Of a stretch of DNA of 64,000 nt, positions 55,841 to 64,000 are shown in pieces. The DNA is from Polaribacter ponticola (GTDB lineage: Bacteria > Bacteroidota > Bacteroidia > Flavobacteriales > Flavobacteriaceae). Every line of letters starts with the position of its first letter. Position 1 is the first letter of the stretch. The notes under the pieces were generated by a model. It was not told the origin of the DNA, did not search any database, and worked only from the letters and a program-made list of their open reading frames with translations. The position numbers were made by a program, and so were the translations under genes. The stretch is taken from the NCBI RefSeq assembly GCF_026191475.2, contig NZ_JAOSLC020000003.1:1147001-1211000 (forward strand). The letters run 5' to 3'.

Positions 55841-57517
55841 TTAAGACAACCCAGAAATAACACCATTGTTATCAATGGTCATTCCTTCGGATGCTGGTAT
55901 TGTTGGCAACCCCGGCATTCGCATCATTTTACCCAAAATAGGGATTACAAATTGTGCTCCTGCCGCTATTTCTATTTCTCTAACCGTTACCGTAAATCCT
56001 TCTGGCCTACCTATTAAAGAAGCATTATCAGAAAAAGATTTTTGAGTCTTAGCCATACAGATAGCAAAATCATTAAAACCTAATCTATCAATTCTTCTTA
56101 AATTTAGCTGTGCTTGTTTACTGTATTCTACATTTTTAGCCCCATAAATTTCTTTAGCAATAATTTCAATTTTATCAGTAATTGGAGATTTCCAATCATA
56201 CAAAGCTGTGTATTGAGTTGCTTTGTTTTCTACAACATTTACAACGGCAGAAGCTAACTTTTTTGTTCCTTCACCACCTTTAGCCCATCCTTCAGACAAA
56301 ACTGCTTCAACACCCAAACTAGCACATTTTTCTATAACAAAATTTACCTCGTCTTCAGAGTCTGAAATAAAAGAATTTATAGCTACTACAGGTTCGATAT
56401 TATATTTTCGAATATTCTCTATATGCTTTTCTAAATTTTTAAACCCTTTAGTAACTTTCTCTAAACTTGGTGTATTATAATCAACTGTTTTTGCACCTCC
56501 ATGATGACGTAAAGCTCTAATGGTTGCCACTAAAACCACACATTTAGGATTTAACTTTGCAAAAGCAGATTTTATGTTCAAAAATTTCTCTGCTCCTAAA
56601 TCTGCACCAAATCCAGCTTCTGTTACTACATAATTAGATAATGACAATCCCATTTTAGTTGCAATTATTGTATTTGTTCCTTGTGCAATATTGGCAAATG
56701 GGCCTCCATGAATAATTGCTGGATTTTCTTCTAAAGTTTGAACTAAATTTGGTTTTATTGCATCTTTCAACAAAATAGCCATTGCATTTTCTGCTTTTAA
56801 ATCTCTTGCAAATACTGGTTTATTTTCAAATGTAAAACCAATAAATATGTCACCTAACCGTTTTTTTAAATTTTCTAAATCTGATGCCATACAAAGAATA
56901 GCCATAACCTCAGAAGCTGGTGTTATATTAAAACCATCTTGCCTTGGAACTCCATTAGCAGTACCCCCTAAACCAATTGTAATATCCCGAAGAGCCCTAT
57001 CATTCATATCGATAACACGTTTCCAAAGAATAGTTCTAGGATCTATATTTAAATTGTTTGTTTTACTCTGAATGTTGTTATCAATTAAAGCAGAAAGTAA
57101 ATTATTAGCTTTCTCAACAGCATTAAAATCGCCTGTAAAATGTAAATTAATGTCTTCCATTGGTACAACTTGTGAGTTACCACCACCAGCAGCACCACCT
57201 TTTATTCCAAATACGGGACCTAAAGAAGGTTCTCTTAAAACAACAGTTGCTTGTTTTCCTATTTTATTTAACCCTTCGGTTAATCCAATTGATACAGTTG
57301 TTTTTCCTTCTCCAGCAGGAGTTGGTGTTAATGCAGTTACCAACACTAAATTATTTTTATCAACCTTAGCATCATCAATTAAAGACAATGGTAATTTAGC
57401 TTTGTACTTCCCATACATTTCTAAATCATCCTCATTTACACTTAATTTTTGAGCTATATTTTTTACATGAACAAGCTTTTTTGCTTGGGCTATTTGAATA
57501 TCAGATAAATGCGTCAT
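55841..57517 (-). CDS. fhs: formate-tetrahydrofolate ligase
   Basis: ATP-dependent synthesis of 10-formyl-THF from formate for purine and one-carbon metabolism. 558 residues with the P-loop TPTPAGEGKTTVSIGLTEGL, REPSLGPVFGIKGGAAGGGN, NLHFTGDFNAVEKANNLLSA, GRPEGFTVTVREIEIAAGAQ and the C-terminal GMTIDNNGVISGL. Standard length. Monocistronic. Confidence 0.96.
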   Translation of the reverse strand: MTHLSDIQIAQAKKLVHVKNIAQKLSVNEDDLEMYGKYKAKLPLSLIDDAKVDKNNLVLVTALTPTPAGEGKTTVSIGLTEGLNKIGKQATVVLREPSLGPVFGIKGGAAGGGNSQVVPMEDINLHFTGDFNAVEKANNLLSALIDNNIQSKTNNLNIDPRTILWKRVIDMNDRALRDITIGLGGTANGVPRQDGFNITPASEVMAILCMASDLENLKKRLGDIFIGFTFENKPVFARDLKAENAMAILLKDAIKPNLVQTLEENPAIIHGGPFANIAQGTNTIIATKMGLSLSNYVVTEAGFGADLGAEKFLNIKSAFAKLNPKCVVLVATIRALRHHGGAKTVDYNTPSLEKVTKGFKNLEKHIENIRKYNIEPVVAINSFISDSEDEVNFVIEKCASLGVEAVLSEGWAKGGEGTKKLASAVVNVVENKATQYTALYDWKSPITDKIEIIAKEIYGAKNVEYSKQAQLNLRRIDRLGFNDFAICMAKTQKSFSDNASLIGRPEGFTVTVREIEIAAGAQFVIPILGKMMRMPGLPTIPASEGMTIDNNGVISGLS

Positions 57518-57687
57518 ATATAATAATTAAAAATTTTATGAATTTATAAATTTAATATATTCATATTTAATAATATGACATAAAAACCTCTATTTTTATT
57601 AAAAAAATGAAGTATTCATAAAAGACAAATCAATTATCTATTCAAATAAGATTAATTTTTACAAGTTTACGCTTGTAATCTTTTTTA

Positions 57688-57695
57688 TATATTTG
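57688..57695 (+). promoter_or_regulatory. -7 box abutting a start codon
   Basis: TATATTTG ends only 4 bases before the ATG at 57700, so the mRNA would be leaderless or nearly so. Confidence 0.5.
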
Positions 57696-57699
57696 GCTC

Positions 57700-58314
57700 A
57701 TGAATTCAAAATGGTACTCTTGTACATTTTTTTTAATATTATTTATACTTTTTGGAGCATTTCAAGAAAAAGGTTCTACACCTAATCAAGAAATAGTTTT
57801 AGAATTTGTAAACACAAATATTAATAAACAAGAAATTAAAAACACCATTTCCGATGTAAAAGAAAAACTTCTAAAAGTTGGTGTAGAGAACATTTTAATT
57901 ATAGAAACAAAAGAAGGGAAATTAAAAATTTCTTATTTCTGCACTCTTAATGTAGATAAGGTAAAACAAGCTCTAGAAAAAGAAGACTTACTTAGTTATA
58001 ATAACCAGAAAGAGAATAAAGACAATAAGAGTTCTTCAAATAAATACAAAATTGATATTCATCAATTAAATAATGGCACTTTTATTTCTAGTTTAGACGA
58101 TACATTTATATTTGAAATTAAATATAATTCAGATCGATTTAGTACAAAAAATTTAACAGCTTCCCTAAAGAACTTAGAAATAAATGGTGTAAATAAATTA
58201 CACAAAACTGCTTTTAGAATAAGTCGAAACGATCCTTTTACTAAAGATCATACTTCATACAAAGAGCCGGAGGTAAGAGCTGGACCTAATTCTCATTTCA
58301 CTAAAAATAATTAG
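57700..58314 (+). CDS. exported protein of unknown function upstream of secDF
   Basis: A 204-residue protein with an N-terminal hydrophobic signal or anchor (CTFFLILFILFGAFQ). It then has an alpha/beta segment EIVLEFVNTNINKQEIKNTI plus SDVKEKLLKVGVENILIIET and KLKISYFCTLNVDKVKQALE, which resembles the ferredoxin-like periplasmic repeat of SecD in secondary-structure pattern. This is a weak similarity. The tail is polar and Lys/Asn-rich. It lies 142 bases before secDF, with its own promoter between, so co-function is only suggested by position. No family recognised. Confidence 0.55.
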   Translation: MNSKWYSCTFFLILFILFGAFQEKGSTPNQEIVLEFVNTNINKQEIKNTISDVKEKLLKVGVENILIIETKEGKLKISYFCTLNVDKVKQALEKEDLLSYNNQKENKDNKSSSNKYKIDIHQLNNGTFISSLDDTFIFEIKYNSDRFSTKNLTASLKNLEINGVNKLHKTAFRISRNDPFTKDHTSYKEPEVRAGPNSHFTKNN

Positions 58315-58411
58315 TTATTGTTTATATTAAACTAATTAAAATCTTTTGAAAATCAATCTTATAATAAACAAAACAATCAATAAAATAATTGTCAAGTTTT
58401 TAGAGAAACTA

Positions 58412-58419
58412 TATATTTG
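58412..58419 (+). promoter_or_regulatory. -7 box of the secDF promoter
   Basis: TATATTTG, 37 bases before the secDF ATG. Confidence 0.5.
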
Positions 58420-58456
58420 CTCGTTTTTTAAAAATTGACAACTAAACATATATAAA

Positions 58457-61444
58457 ATGCAAAATAAAGGACTTATTAAAGTATTCGCTATCCTTTTTGG
58501 ATTAGTGAGTTTGTACCAATTATCATTTACTTTCTTAGCAAACAAAGTTGAAAGTGATGCAGTGGATTATGCTGTGACTAAAGGTGCAGATAACAATGCA
58601 AGACAGAAAGCTGTTTTAGAAGGGAAATATATAGATAGTGTTGCCAACAAAGACATTATAAATTTAGGTATTGCAAAATATACTTATAATGATGTTAGAG
58701 ATAAAGAAATGAATCTTGGTCTTGATTTAAAAGGTGGTATTAACGCAATTTTACAAGTTTCTGTAAAAGAAGTTTTAAAAAGTTTATCTAACGACTCAAA
58801 AAATGAATCATTTAACAATGCTTTAGCAGCAGCTGATAAAAGACAAAAAAGTAGTAATGCAAATTATTTAGACTTATTTTTTGAAGAATTTGAAAATATT
58901 GCAGGTACTACTAAATTAAGTGACCCTTCTATTTTTGGAACTAAAGCTTTAAGCGATAAAATTTCATTTGATGAAGCTAACGTTACAGTAAAAGAAACTT
59001 TACAAAACGAAATAGACAGTTCTATTGGTACTGCTTTTGAAGTATTAAGAAGTAGAATTGATAAATTTGGTGTTACTCAGCCAAACATTCAAAGAATTGG
59101 AAATTCTGGTAGAATTCAAATAGAATTACCTGGTGCAAAAGACATTGAGCGTGTAACCAAATTAATTACAAGTAAAGCCGAATTACAGTTTTGGGGAGTA
59201 TATACAAATGCCGAAGTTCAAAACTTTTTCTTTGCAGCAAATGCTAAAGTAGCAGATTTATTAAAAGATACTTCTGTTTTAGAAACAGAAAAAGATTCAC
59301 TTAAAAAAGATGATATTGATAACTTATTAGGTGAAGACTCAGACTCTACTAAGGTTCAAAAAAATCTTTTTACCTATTTATTTCCAAATGTTGCTCAGTC
59401 TCAAAACCAATTAAGTTCTGTAGTTGCGCAAGCTAGAGTATTAGATACGGCAACTGTGAACGACTTATTATCTAAAAAAGAAGTAAAAGCTTTATTACCA
59501 TCAGAATTAAGGTATGCTAAATTTCTATGGAATTATAAATCTAACAAAGGTACAGATGGTACAGAATTAATTGAATTATATGCTATAAAAGGTAACAGAA
59601 ATGACAAACCAACAATTGAGGGTGATGTAATTTTAGATGCAGGTCAGGTATTTGATCAATTAAACAAACCAGAAGTTTCTATGACAATGAATAGTTCTGG
59701 AACTAAACAGTGGGCAAAAATGACTGCAGATAATGTAGGTAACTTTGTAGCCGTTGTTTTAGACGATTATGTGTATACAGCACCTTCTGTTAACTTAGCA
59801 ATTACTGGTGGTAGAACTTCTATTTCTGGAGGAACTATGACAGTTGCAGAGGCAGAAGATATATCAACAGTATTAAAAGCTGGTAAATTACCTGCAGCTG
59901 CAAGAATTATTCAAGCAGAAGTTGTAGGACCATCATTAGGTCAAGAATCTATAGATGCTTCTATTAGCTCATTTGGTTTAGCTATTTTATTAGTTTTAAT
60001 ATGGATGATTTTATACTATGGTAAAGCTGGTTTATATGCAGACATCGCTTTAGTGGTAAACATTTTATTTATTTTCGGAATTTTAGCTTCATTCAACGCT
60101 GTGTTAACATTACCTGGTATTGCAGGTATTATTTTAACAATTGGTATGTCTGTGGATGCGAACGTTATTATTTTCGAAAGAATTAAAGAAGGACTATTTA
60201 AAAAGAAAGGATTAAAGCAATCTGTTGAAGAAGGTTTCTCTATTAAAGGAGCATTATCTGCTATTATTGATGCAAATATTACAACATTATTAACAGGTAT
60301 TATTTTATATATTTTTGGAACTGGACCAATTAAAGGTTTCGCTTTAACATTAATGATTGGTATTGCAACATCTTTATTTACTGCTGTTTTTATTACTCGT
60401 CTTTTAATTGACAGATCTGTAAACAAAGGTTCTAACTTAACGTTTAATACTTCTGTTTCTAAAGGATGGTTCCAAAACATAAGTGTTGAGTTCTTAAAAA
60501 AACGTAAAATAGCATACATTATTTCTGGAGCAATTATTGTTGCAGGTATCGTTTCTATTTTCTCTATTGGTTTAAAACAAGGTGTAGACTTTAAAGGAGG
60601 ACGTTCTTACGTTGTACGTTTTGAGCAATCTATGAACGCAACAGAAGTTGCTTCTAACTTAAAAGAAGCATTTGGTACAGCTCCAGAGGTAAAAACTTAT
60701 GGAGACGATAATCAATTAAAAATAACAACTGTTTATAAAATTGATGAAGAAGGACAGGAAGTAGATGAGCAAGTTCAAAATGCTTTATATACAGGTTTAA
60801 AATCTTATTTAGGAACAACAACTTATAATGACTTTAAACCAGGTTTTGAAAAAGAAGGAGCTGGTGTAATGAGTTATATGAAAGTAGAACCTACAATTGC
60901 CGATGATATTAAAACATCTGCATTATATGCTGTATTTGGTTCTTTACTTATCGTTTTCTTATACATCTTATTACGTTTTAGAAAAGTTTCTTTCTCTATA
61001 GGTGCTGTAGTTGCAGTTTTCCACGATGTATTAATAGTATTAGGTGTATTCTCAATTACATACAGTTTTATGCCTTTTGATATGGAAATTGGTCAATCTT
61101 TTATTGCGGCTATTCTAACAGTAGTTGGATACTCTCTAAATGATACCGTGGTAATTTTTGATAGAATTAGAGAGTTTACAGGTACGCACCCAAATTGGAA
61201 ATATAGTGAGGTTGTAGATAAAGCTTTAAGTTCTACTTTAGGAAGAACAATAAACACTTCTTTAACTACATTATTAGTAATGTTAGCAATCTTTACATTT
61301 GGAGGAGATTCTATTAAAGGATTTATGTTTGCATTAATTGTAGGTGTAGCTGTTGGTACATACTCATCTTTATTTGTTGCAACACCAATTATGTTTGATA
61401 CTTCTAAAAAAGAAGAAAAAATAACTAGTAGTTATACTAAATAA
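58457..61444 (+). CDS. secDF: SecDF protein-export membrane protein (fused)
   Basis: Uses the proton gradient to pull exported proteins through SecYEG at the periplasmic side. 995 residues holding both SecD and SecF. The SecD half starts with one membrane helix and MNLGLDLKGGINAILQVSV, a large periplasmic P1 domain, then SSFGLAILLVLIWMILYYGK and TIGMSVDANVIIFERIKEGL (proton-path Asp). The SecF half has GLKQGVDFKGGRSYVVRFEQ and VVGYSLNDTVVIFDRIREFT. The fused form is the rule in Bacteroidota. A terminator follows at 61448-61492. Confidence 0.95.
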   Translation: MQNKGLIKVFAILFGLVSLYQLSFTFLANKVESDAVDYAVTKGADNNARQKAVLEGKYIDSVANKDIINLGIAKYTYNDVRDKEMNLGLDLKGGINAILQVSVKEVLKSLSNDSKNESFNNALAAADKRQKSSNANYLDLFFEEFENIAGTTKLSDPSIFGTKALSDKISFDEANVTVKETLQNEIDSSIGTAFEVLRSRIDKFGVTQPNIQRIGNSGRIQIELPGAKDIERVTKLITSKAELQFWGVYTNAEVQNFFFAANAKVADLLKDTSVLETEKDSLKKDDIDNLLGEDSDSTKVQKNLFTYLFPNVAQSQNQLSSVVAQARVLDTATVNDLLSKKEVKALLPSELRYAKFLWNYKSNKGTDGTELIELYAIKGNRNDKPTIEGDVILDAGQVFDQLNKPEVSMTMNSSGTKQWAKMTADNVGNFVAVVLDDYVYTAPSVNLAITGGRTSISGGTMTVAEAEDISTVLKAGKLPAAARIIQAEVVGPSLGQESIDASISSFGLAILLVLIWMILYYGKAGLYADIALVVNILFIFGILASFNAVLTLPGIAGIILTIGMSVDANVIIFERIKEGLFKKKGLKQSVEEGFSIKGALSAIIDANITTLLTGIILYIFGTGPIKGFALTLMIGIATSLFTAVFITRLLIDRSVNKGSNLTFNTSVSKGWFQNISVEFLKKRKIAYIISGAIIVAGIVSIFSIGLKQGVDFKGGRSYVVRFEQSMNATEVASNLKEAFGTAPEVKTYGDDNQLKITTVYKIDEEGQEVDEQVQNALYTGLKSYLGTTTYNDFKPGFEKEGAGVMSYMKVEPTIADDIKTSALYAVFGSLLIVFLYILLRFRKVSFSIGAVVAVFHDVLIVLGVFSITYSFMPFDMEIGQSFIAAILTVVGYSLNDTVVIFDRIREFTGTHPNWKYSEVVDKALSSTLGRTINTSLTTLLVMLAIFTFGGDSIKGFMFALIVGVAVGTYSSLFVATPIMFDTSKKEEKITSSYTK

Positions 61445-61447
61445 ATT

Positions 61448-61492
61448 AAAACCGTTTTTAATTACTGAATATCAGATTAAAAACGGTTTTTT
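61448..61492 (+). terminator. terminator of secDF
   Basis: AAAACCGTTTTTAAT with ATTAAAAACGGTTTT, a 15-bp perfect stem, then T2 after the stem T run. Confidence 0.8.
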
Positions 61493-61510
61493 CATTTAAG
61501 ATATAGCAAC

Positions 61511-61518
61511 TATATTTG
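61511..61518 (+). promoter_or_regulatory. -7 box of the hpt-adk gene
   Basis: TATATTTG, ending 7 bases before the ATG at 61526; again an almost leaderless mRNA. Confidence 0.5.
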
Positions 61519-61525
61519 CACTCTT

Positions 61526-62644
61526 ATGAAAATTATAAAACTTCACGATTTATATTTTAAACCTTTTATTAATGAAAAGGAAATTTCTGCAACCGTAAAA
61601 CATTTAGCGCAACAGGTTAAAGAAGATTTACCTAAAGATGAAATACCAATATTTGTAGGTATTTTAAATGGCTGCTTCTTATTTGCTGCAGATTTTATAA
61701 GAGAATACAAAGGAAATTGCGAAGTCTCTTTTGTTAAGCTAGCATCATATAATGGAACTGCTTCTTCAGACAATGTAAAACATTTAGTAGGCATTAATGA
61801 AGATTTAACAGGAAGAACTGTTATTATTTTAGAAGATATTATTGATACCGGAAGAACATTACAAGAAATTTATAATATTTTTAGAGATAAAAACGTAAAA
61901 CAACTAAAAATTGCTACTCTTTTCTTTAAACCAGATGTGTTTAAAAAAGAACTCCCAATAGATTATATCGGAAAAAGCATTGAAGATAAGTTTATTGTAG
62001 GTTACGGATTAGATTATAACGGTTTAGGAAGAAATTACCCAGCAATATATCAACTAACAACACAACCCAAAATGAAAAACATCGTATTATTTGGCCCTCC
62101 AGGTGCAGGAAAAGGAACGCAAGCAGAATTCTTAAAAGAGATGTATAATTTAGTACATATTTCTACAGGAGATGTTTTCCGTTTTAATATCAAAAATAAA
62201 ACAGAACTTGGTTTACTAGCTAAAAAATATATGGACGAAGGAGATTTAGTGCCAGATGAAGTTACCATAAATATGTTAAAAGCAGAAGTTGAAAAAAATG
62301 CTGAAGCTAATGGTTTTATTTTTGATGGTTTTCCAAGAACACAATCTCAAGCAGAAGCTTTAGATACTTTTTTAGCAGAAAAAGGTGAACAAATAAACGG
62401 AATGATAGCCTTAGAAGTACCCGAAGATACTTTAGTAACTCGTTTATTAGAAAGAGGAAAAACTAGCGGTAGAACAGACGATACTGATGAAGCAAAAATT
62501 AGAAATCGTTTTAATGAATACAATACCAAAACTGCTATTTTAAAAGATTATTTTGATGGACAACAAAAATACTACGGAGTAAATGGAGTTGGTTCTATTG
62601 AAGACATTACACAACGTATTGCTAAGGTTTTTAATACACTTTAA
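61526..62644 (+). CDS. hpt-adk: fused hypoxanthine phosphoribosyltransferase and adenylate kinase
   Basis: One 372-residue chain with two complete enzymes. Residues 1 to about 178 are a purine phosphoribosyltransferase: PIFVGILNGCFLFAADFIRE, then the PRPP loop VIILEDIIDTGRTLQEIYN and VGYGLDYNGLGRNYP. Residues 183-372 are adenylate kinase: P-loop MKNIVLFGPPGAGKGTQAEF, LVHISTGDVFRFN, FIFDGFPRTQSQAEAL and the LID region RLLERGKTSGRTDDTDEAKI (short LID, no Cys4 zinc site). The join LTTQPKMKN retains the old Adk Met. It couples salvage of purine bases to nucleotide phosphorylation. The in-frame join has no stop, so it is a real fusion in this sequence. Confidence 0.93.
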   Translation: MKIIKLHDLYFKPFINEKEISATVKHLAQQVKEDLPKDEIPIFVGILNGCFLFAADFIREYKGNCEVSFVKLASYNGTASSDNVKHLVGINEDLTGRTVIILEDIIDTGRTLQEIYNIFRDKNVKQLKIATLFFKPDVFKKELPIDYIGKSIEDKFIVGYGLDYNGLGRNYPAIYQLTTQPKMKNIVLFGPPGAGKGTQAEFLKEMYNLVHISTGDVFRFNIKNKTELGLLAKKYMDEGDLVPDEVTINMLKAEVEKNAEANGFIFDGFPRTQSQAEALDTFLAEKGEQINGMIALEVPEDTLVTRLLERGKTSGRTDDTDEAKIRNRFNEYNTKTAILKDYFDGQQKYYGVNGVGSIEDITQRIAKVFNTL

Positions 62645-62715
62645 GAGTGTAACTGTGTAATTTTGTTCTAAGAATTAATTACACAAATAAACTAACACAA
62701 GATTAAACAACTATT

Positions 62716-63705
62716 ATGACTGAAGGAAATTTTGTTGACTACATAAAAATATATGCTTCCTCTGGTAAAGGCGGACAAGGTTCTGTGCACTTACACAGAG
62801 AAAAATTTATTACAAAAGGTGGTCCGGATGGAGGAGATGGTGGAAGAGGTGGTCACGTAATTTTGCGTGGGAACAAAAATATGTGGACTTTATTTCACTT
62901 AAAATTCAAGCGTCATTTTAGAGCAGAAGGTGGTGGTGCAGGTAGCGCTAGTAGAAGTACTGGACATGATGCAGAAGATGTTTTTATTGATGTACCGTTA
63001 GGTACAATTGTGAGAGACGCAGATACAGATGAAATAATTGTAGAAATTACAGAGGAACAAAAAGAAGTGGTTTTATTACGTGGTGGAAAAGGTGGTCTTG
63101 GAAACTGGAATTTTAAATCTTCTACTAATCAAACTCCAAGATATGCTCAACCTGGTATAGACGGTCAAGATGGTTGGTTTCGTTTAGAATTAAAGCTTTT
63201 AGCTGATGTTGGTTTGGTTGGTTTCCCTAATGCTGGTAAATCTACCTTATTATCTGTTTTAACAGCTGCAAAACCTAAAATTGCAGATTATGCTTTTACC
63301 ACTTTAAAGCCAAATTTAGGTATTGTAGAACATAGAAATCATAGCACATTTGTTATTGCAGATATTCCTGGTATTATAGAAGGTGCAGCAGAAGGAAAAG
63401 GTTTAGGACATCGTTTTTTAAGACATATAGAACGTAACTCTGCTTTGTTATTTTTAATACCAGCAGATAGTGACGATATTAACAAAGAATATGATATTCT
63501 TTTGAATGAGCTTAAAAAACACAATCCGGAGTTATTAGATAAAGAAAGATTGTTAGCTATTTCTAAAACAGATATGTTAGATGATGAATTAAAAGCAGAA
63601 ATTAAAGCTGAATTACCTAAAGGTGTTGAAGCTTTATTTATATCTTCTGTTGCAGAAATTGGATTGCAAGAATTAAAGGATAAACTTTGGAAAATGCTTA
63701 ATTAA
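62716..63705 (+). CDS. obg: Obg GTPase
   Basis: Essential GTPase for 50S ribosome maturation and stress control. 329 residues: glycine-rich Obg fold ([40 protein letters not shown]), then the G domain with G1 [12 protein letters not shown], switch and G2 [13 protein letters not shown]3 [21 protein letters not shown]4 ISKTDM and G5 ISSVAEIG. The C-terminal OCT domain is absent, as in many Bacteroidota. 71 bases after hpt-adk, probably co-transcribed. Confidence 0.96.
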   Translation: MTEGNFVDYIKIYASSGKGGQGSVHLHREKFITKGGPDGGDGGRGGHVILRGNKNMWTLFHLKFKRHFRAEGGGAGSASRSTGHDAEDVFIDVPLGTIVRDADTDEIIVEITEEQKEVVLLRGGKGGLGNWNFKSSTNQTPRYAQPGIDGQDGWFRLELKLLADVGLVGFPNAGKSTLLSVLTAAKPKIADYAFTTLKPNLGIVEHRNHSTFVIADIPGIIEGAAEGKGLGHRFLRHIERNSALLFLIPADSDDINKEYDILLNELKKHNPELLDKERLLAISKTDMLDDELKAEIKAELPKGVEALFISSVAEIGLQELKDKLWKMLN

Positions 63706-63731
63706 GCAAATCGAAAAATTTATTTAATAAT

Positions 63732-63771
63732 AAAAAATGAGAAACCCTTTATTTAGGTTTCTCATTTTTTT
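63732..63771. terminator. bidirectional terminator after obg
   Basis: AAAAAATGAGAAACC with GGTTTCTCATTTTTT, between convergent genes. Confidence 0.85.
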
Positions 63772-63785
63772 TCAACACACAAAGC

Positions 63786-64000
63786 TTATTCATTTAGAAC
63801 AATTCTAATTGGTAATGTATATTTTGTAGTTACAGGAATACCTCTCTTTATTGCAGGATAAATAGTGGATAACTTTATAGCACTCTGCTTTAATAAACTA
63901 TCTAATTGAGGCAATTGGTCTTTTAAATTTTGGGTAGATGTTATTTCTTGAAAAGATATTTTCCCAGTATAATGTATTAAAATATCTACAAAAACTACTT
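63786..64000 (-). CDS. TonB-like C-terminal domain protein, partial
   Basis: The last 71 residues before the stop at 63786; the start is beyond the window. The end, IYPAIKRGIPVTTKYTLPIR then IVLNE, is the C-terminal beta hairpin of energy-transducer TonB-like proteins in Bacteroidota (YPA..RG.PV...F.L...I.). TonB proteins carry inner-membrane energy to outer-membrane receptors. With only the tail visible, whether it has a membrane anchor is unknown. Confidence 0.7.
   Translation of the reverse strand, partial: VVFVDILIHYTGKISFQEITSTQNLKDQLPQLDSLLKQSAIKLSTIYPAIKRGIPVTTKYTLPIRIVLNE

Overview
The window is a strongly AT-rich chromosomal segment of a Bacteroidota bacterium, most likely a marine member of the Flavobacteriaceae close to Polaribacter. 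The evidence is SusC/SusD-type transport genes, single-chain SecDF, a tmRNA tag ending NYALAA, lipoprotein and outer-membrane families typical of the group, promoters with the Bacteroidota -7 box TAnnTTTG, and weak Shine-Dalgarno signals.

Layout. 1-4.0 kb: end of kdsA and small housekeeping or unknown genes. 4.16-4.55 kb: tmRNA (ssrA). 4.55-10.94 kb: a compact integrative islet inserted in the ssrA 3' end, bounded by a 14-bp direct repeat and carrying an McrBC-like pair, a HipBA-like pair with palindromic operators, and a frameshifted tyrosine recombinase. 11.0-21.8 kb: a uronate/alginate-type catabolic locus (KDPG aldolase, PPi-type phosphofructokinase, KDG kinase, LacI regulator, SDR reductase, MFS hexuronate transporter, GntR regulator, SusD and SusC), heavily damaged in this sequence. 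22.4-36.5 kb: serine hydrolase, oxygenase and two glycosyltransferases, FtsE, a TPR protein plus outer-membrane barrel pair, M28 peptidase, DoxX, amidohydrolase, FKBP. 36.5-44.1 kb: complete trpEGDCFBA operon with an unlisted small membrane protein, intergenic palindromic repeats in every gap, and a trp leader-peptide attenuator. 44.5-49.7 kb: an operon for tRNA-dependent asparagine formation. 49.8-64 kb: HTH-DUF4870 protein, CPBP protease, gyrB, OM protein, mdh, fhs, secDF, a fused hpt-adk, obg and a partial TonB-like gene.

The most interesting system is at 44.5-49.7 kb. An asparagine-rich leader peptide (8 Asn in 15 residues) is followed by mutually exclusive RNA pairings and an intrinsic terminator. 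Behind it lie a shortened GatC-like protein with its own Asn-rich stretch, GatA, and a 1112-residue fusion of GatB with aspartyl-tRNA synthetase. The synthetase carries a His in the loop associated with non-discriminating enzymes. I read this as a covalent Asn transamidosome controlled by Asn-tRNA supply through ribosome-mediated attenuation. The trp operon runs divergently from the same intergenic region and has its own attenuator with three consecutive Trp codons (MKHNTNNTWWWNSLI).

Caution on sequence quality: at least eleven one-base indels, one in-frame TGA and one susC-susD deletion junction break otherwise well-conserved genes, including gyrB. Several are A or T runs one base short, so many may be sequencing errors rather than real pseudogenes.
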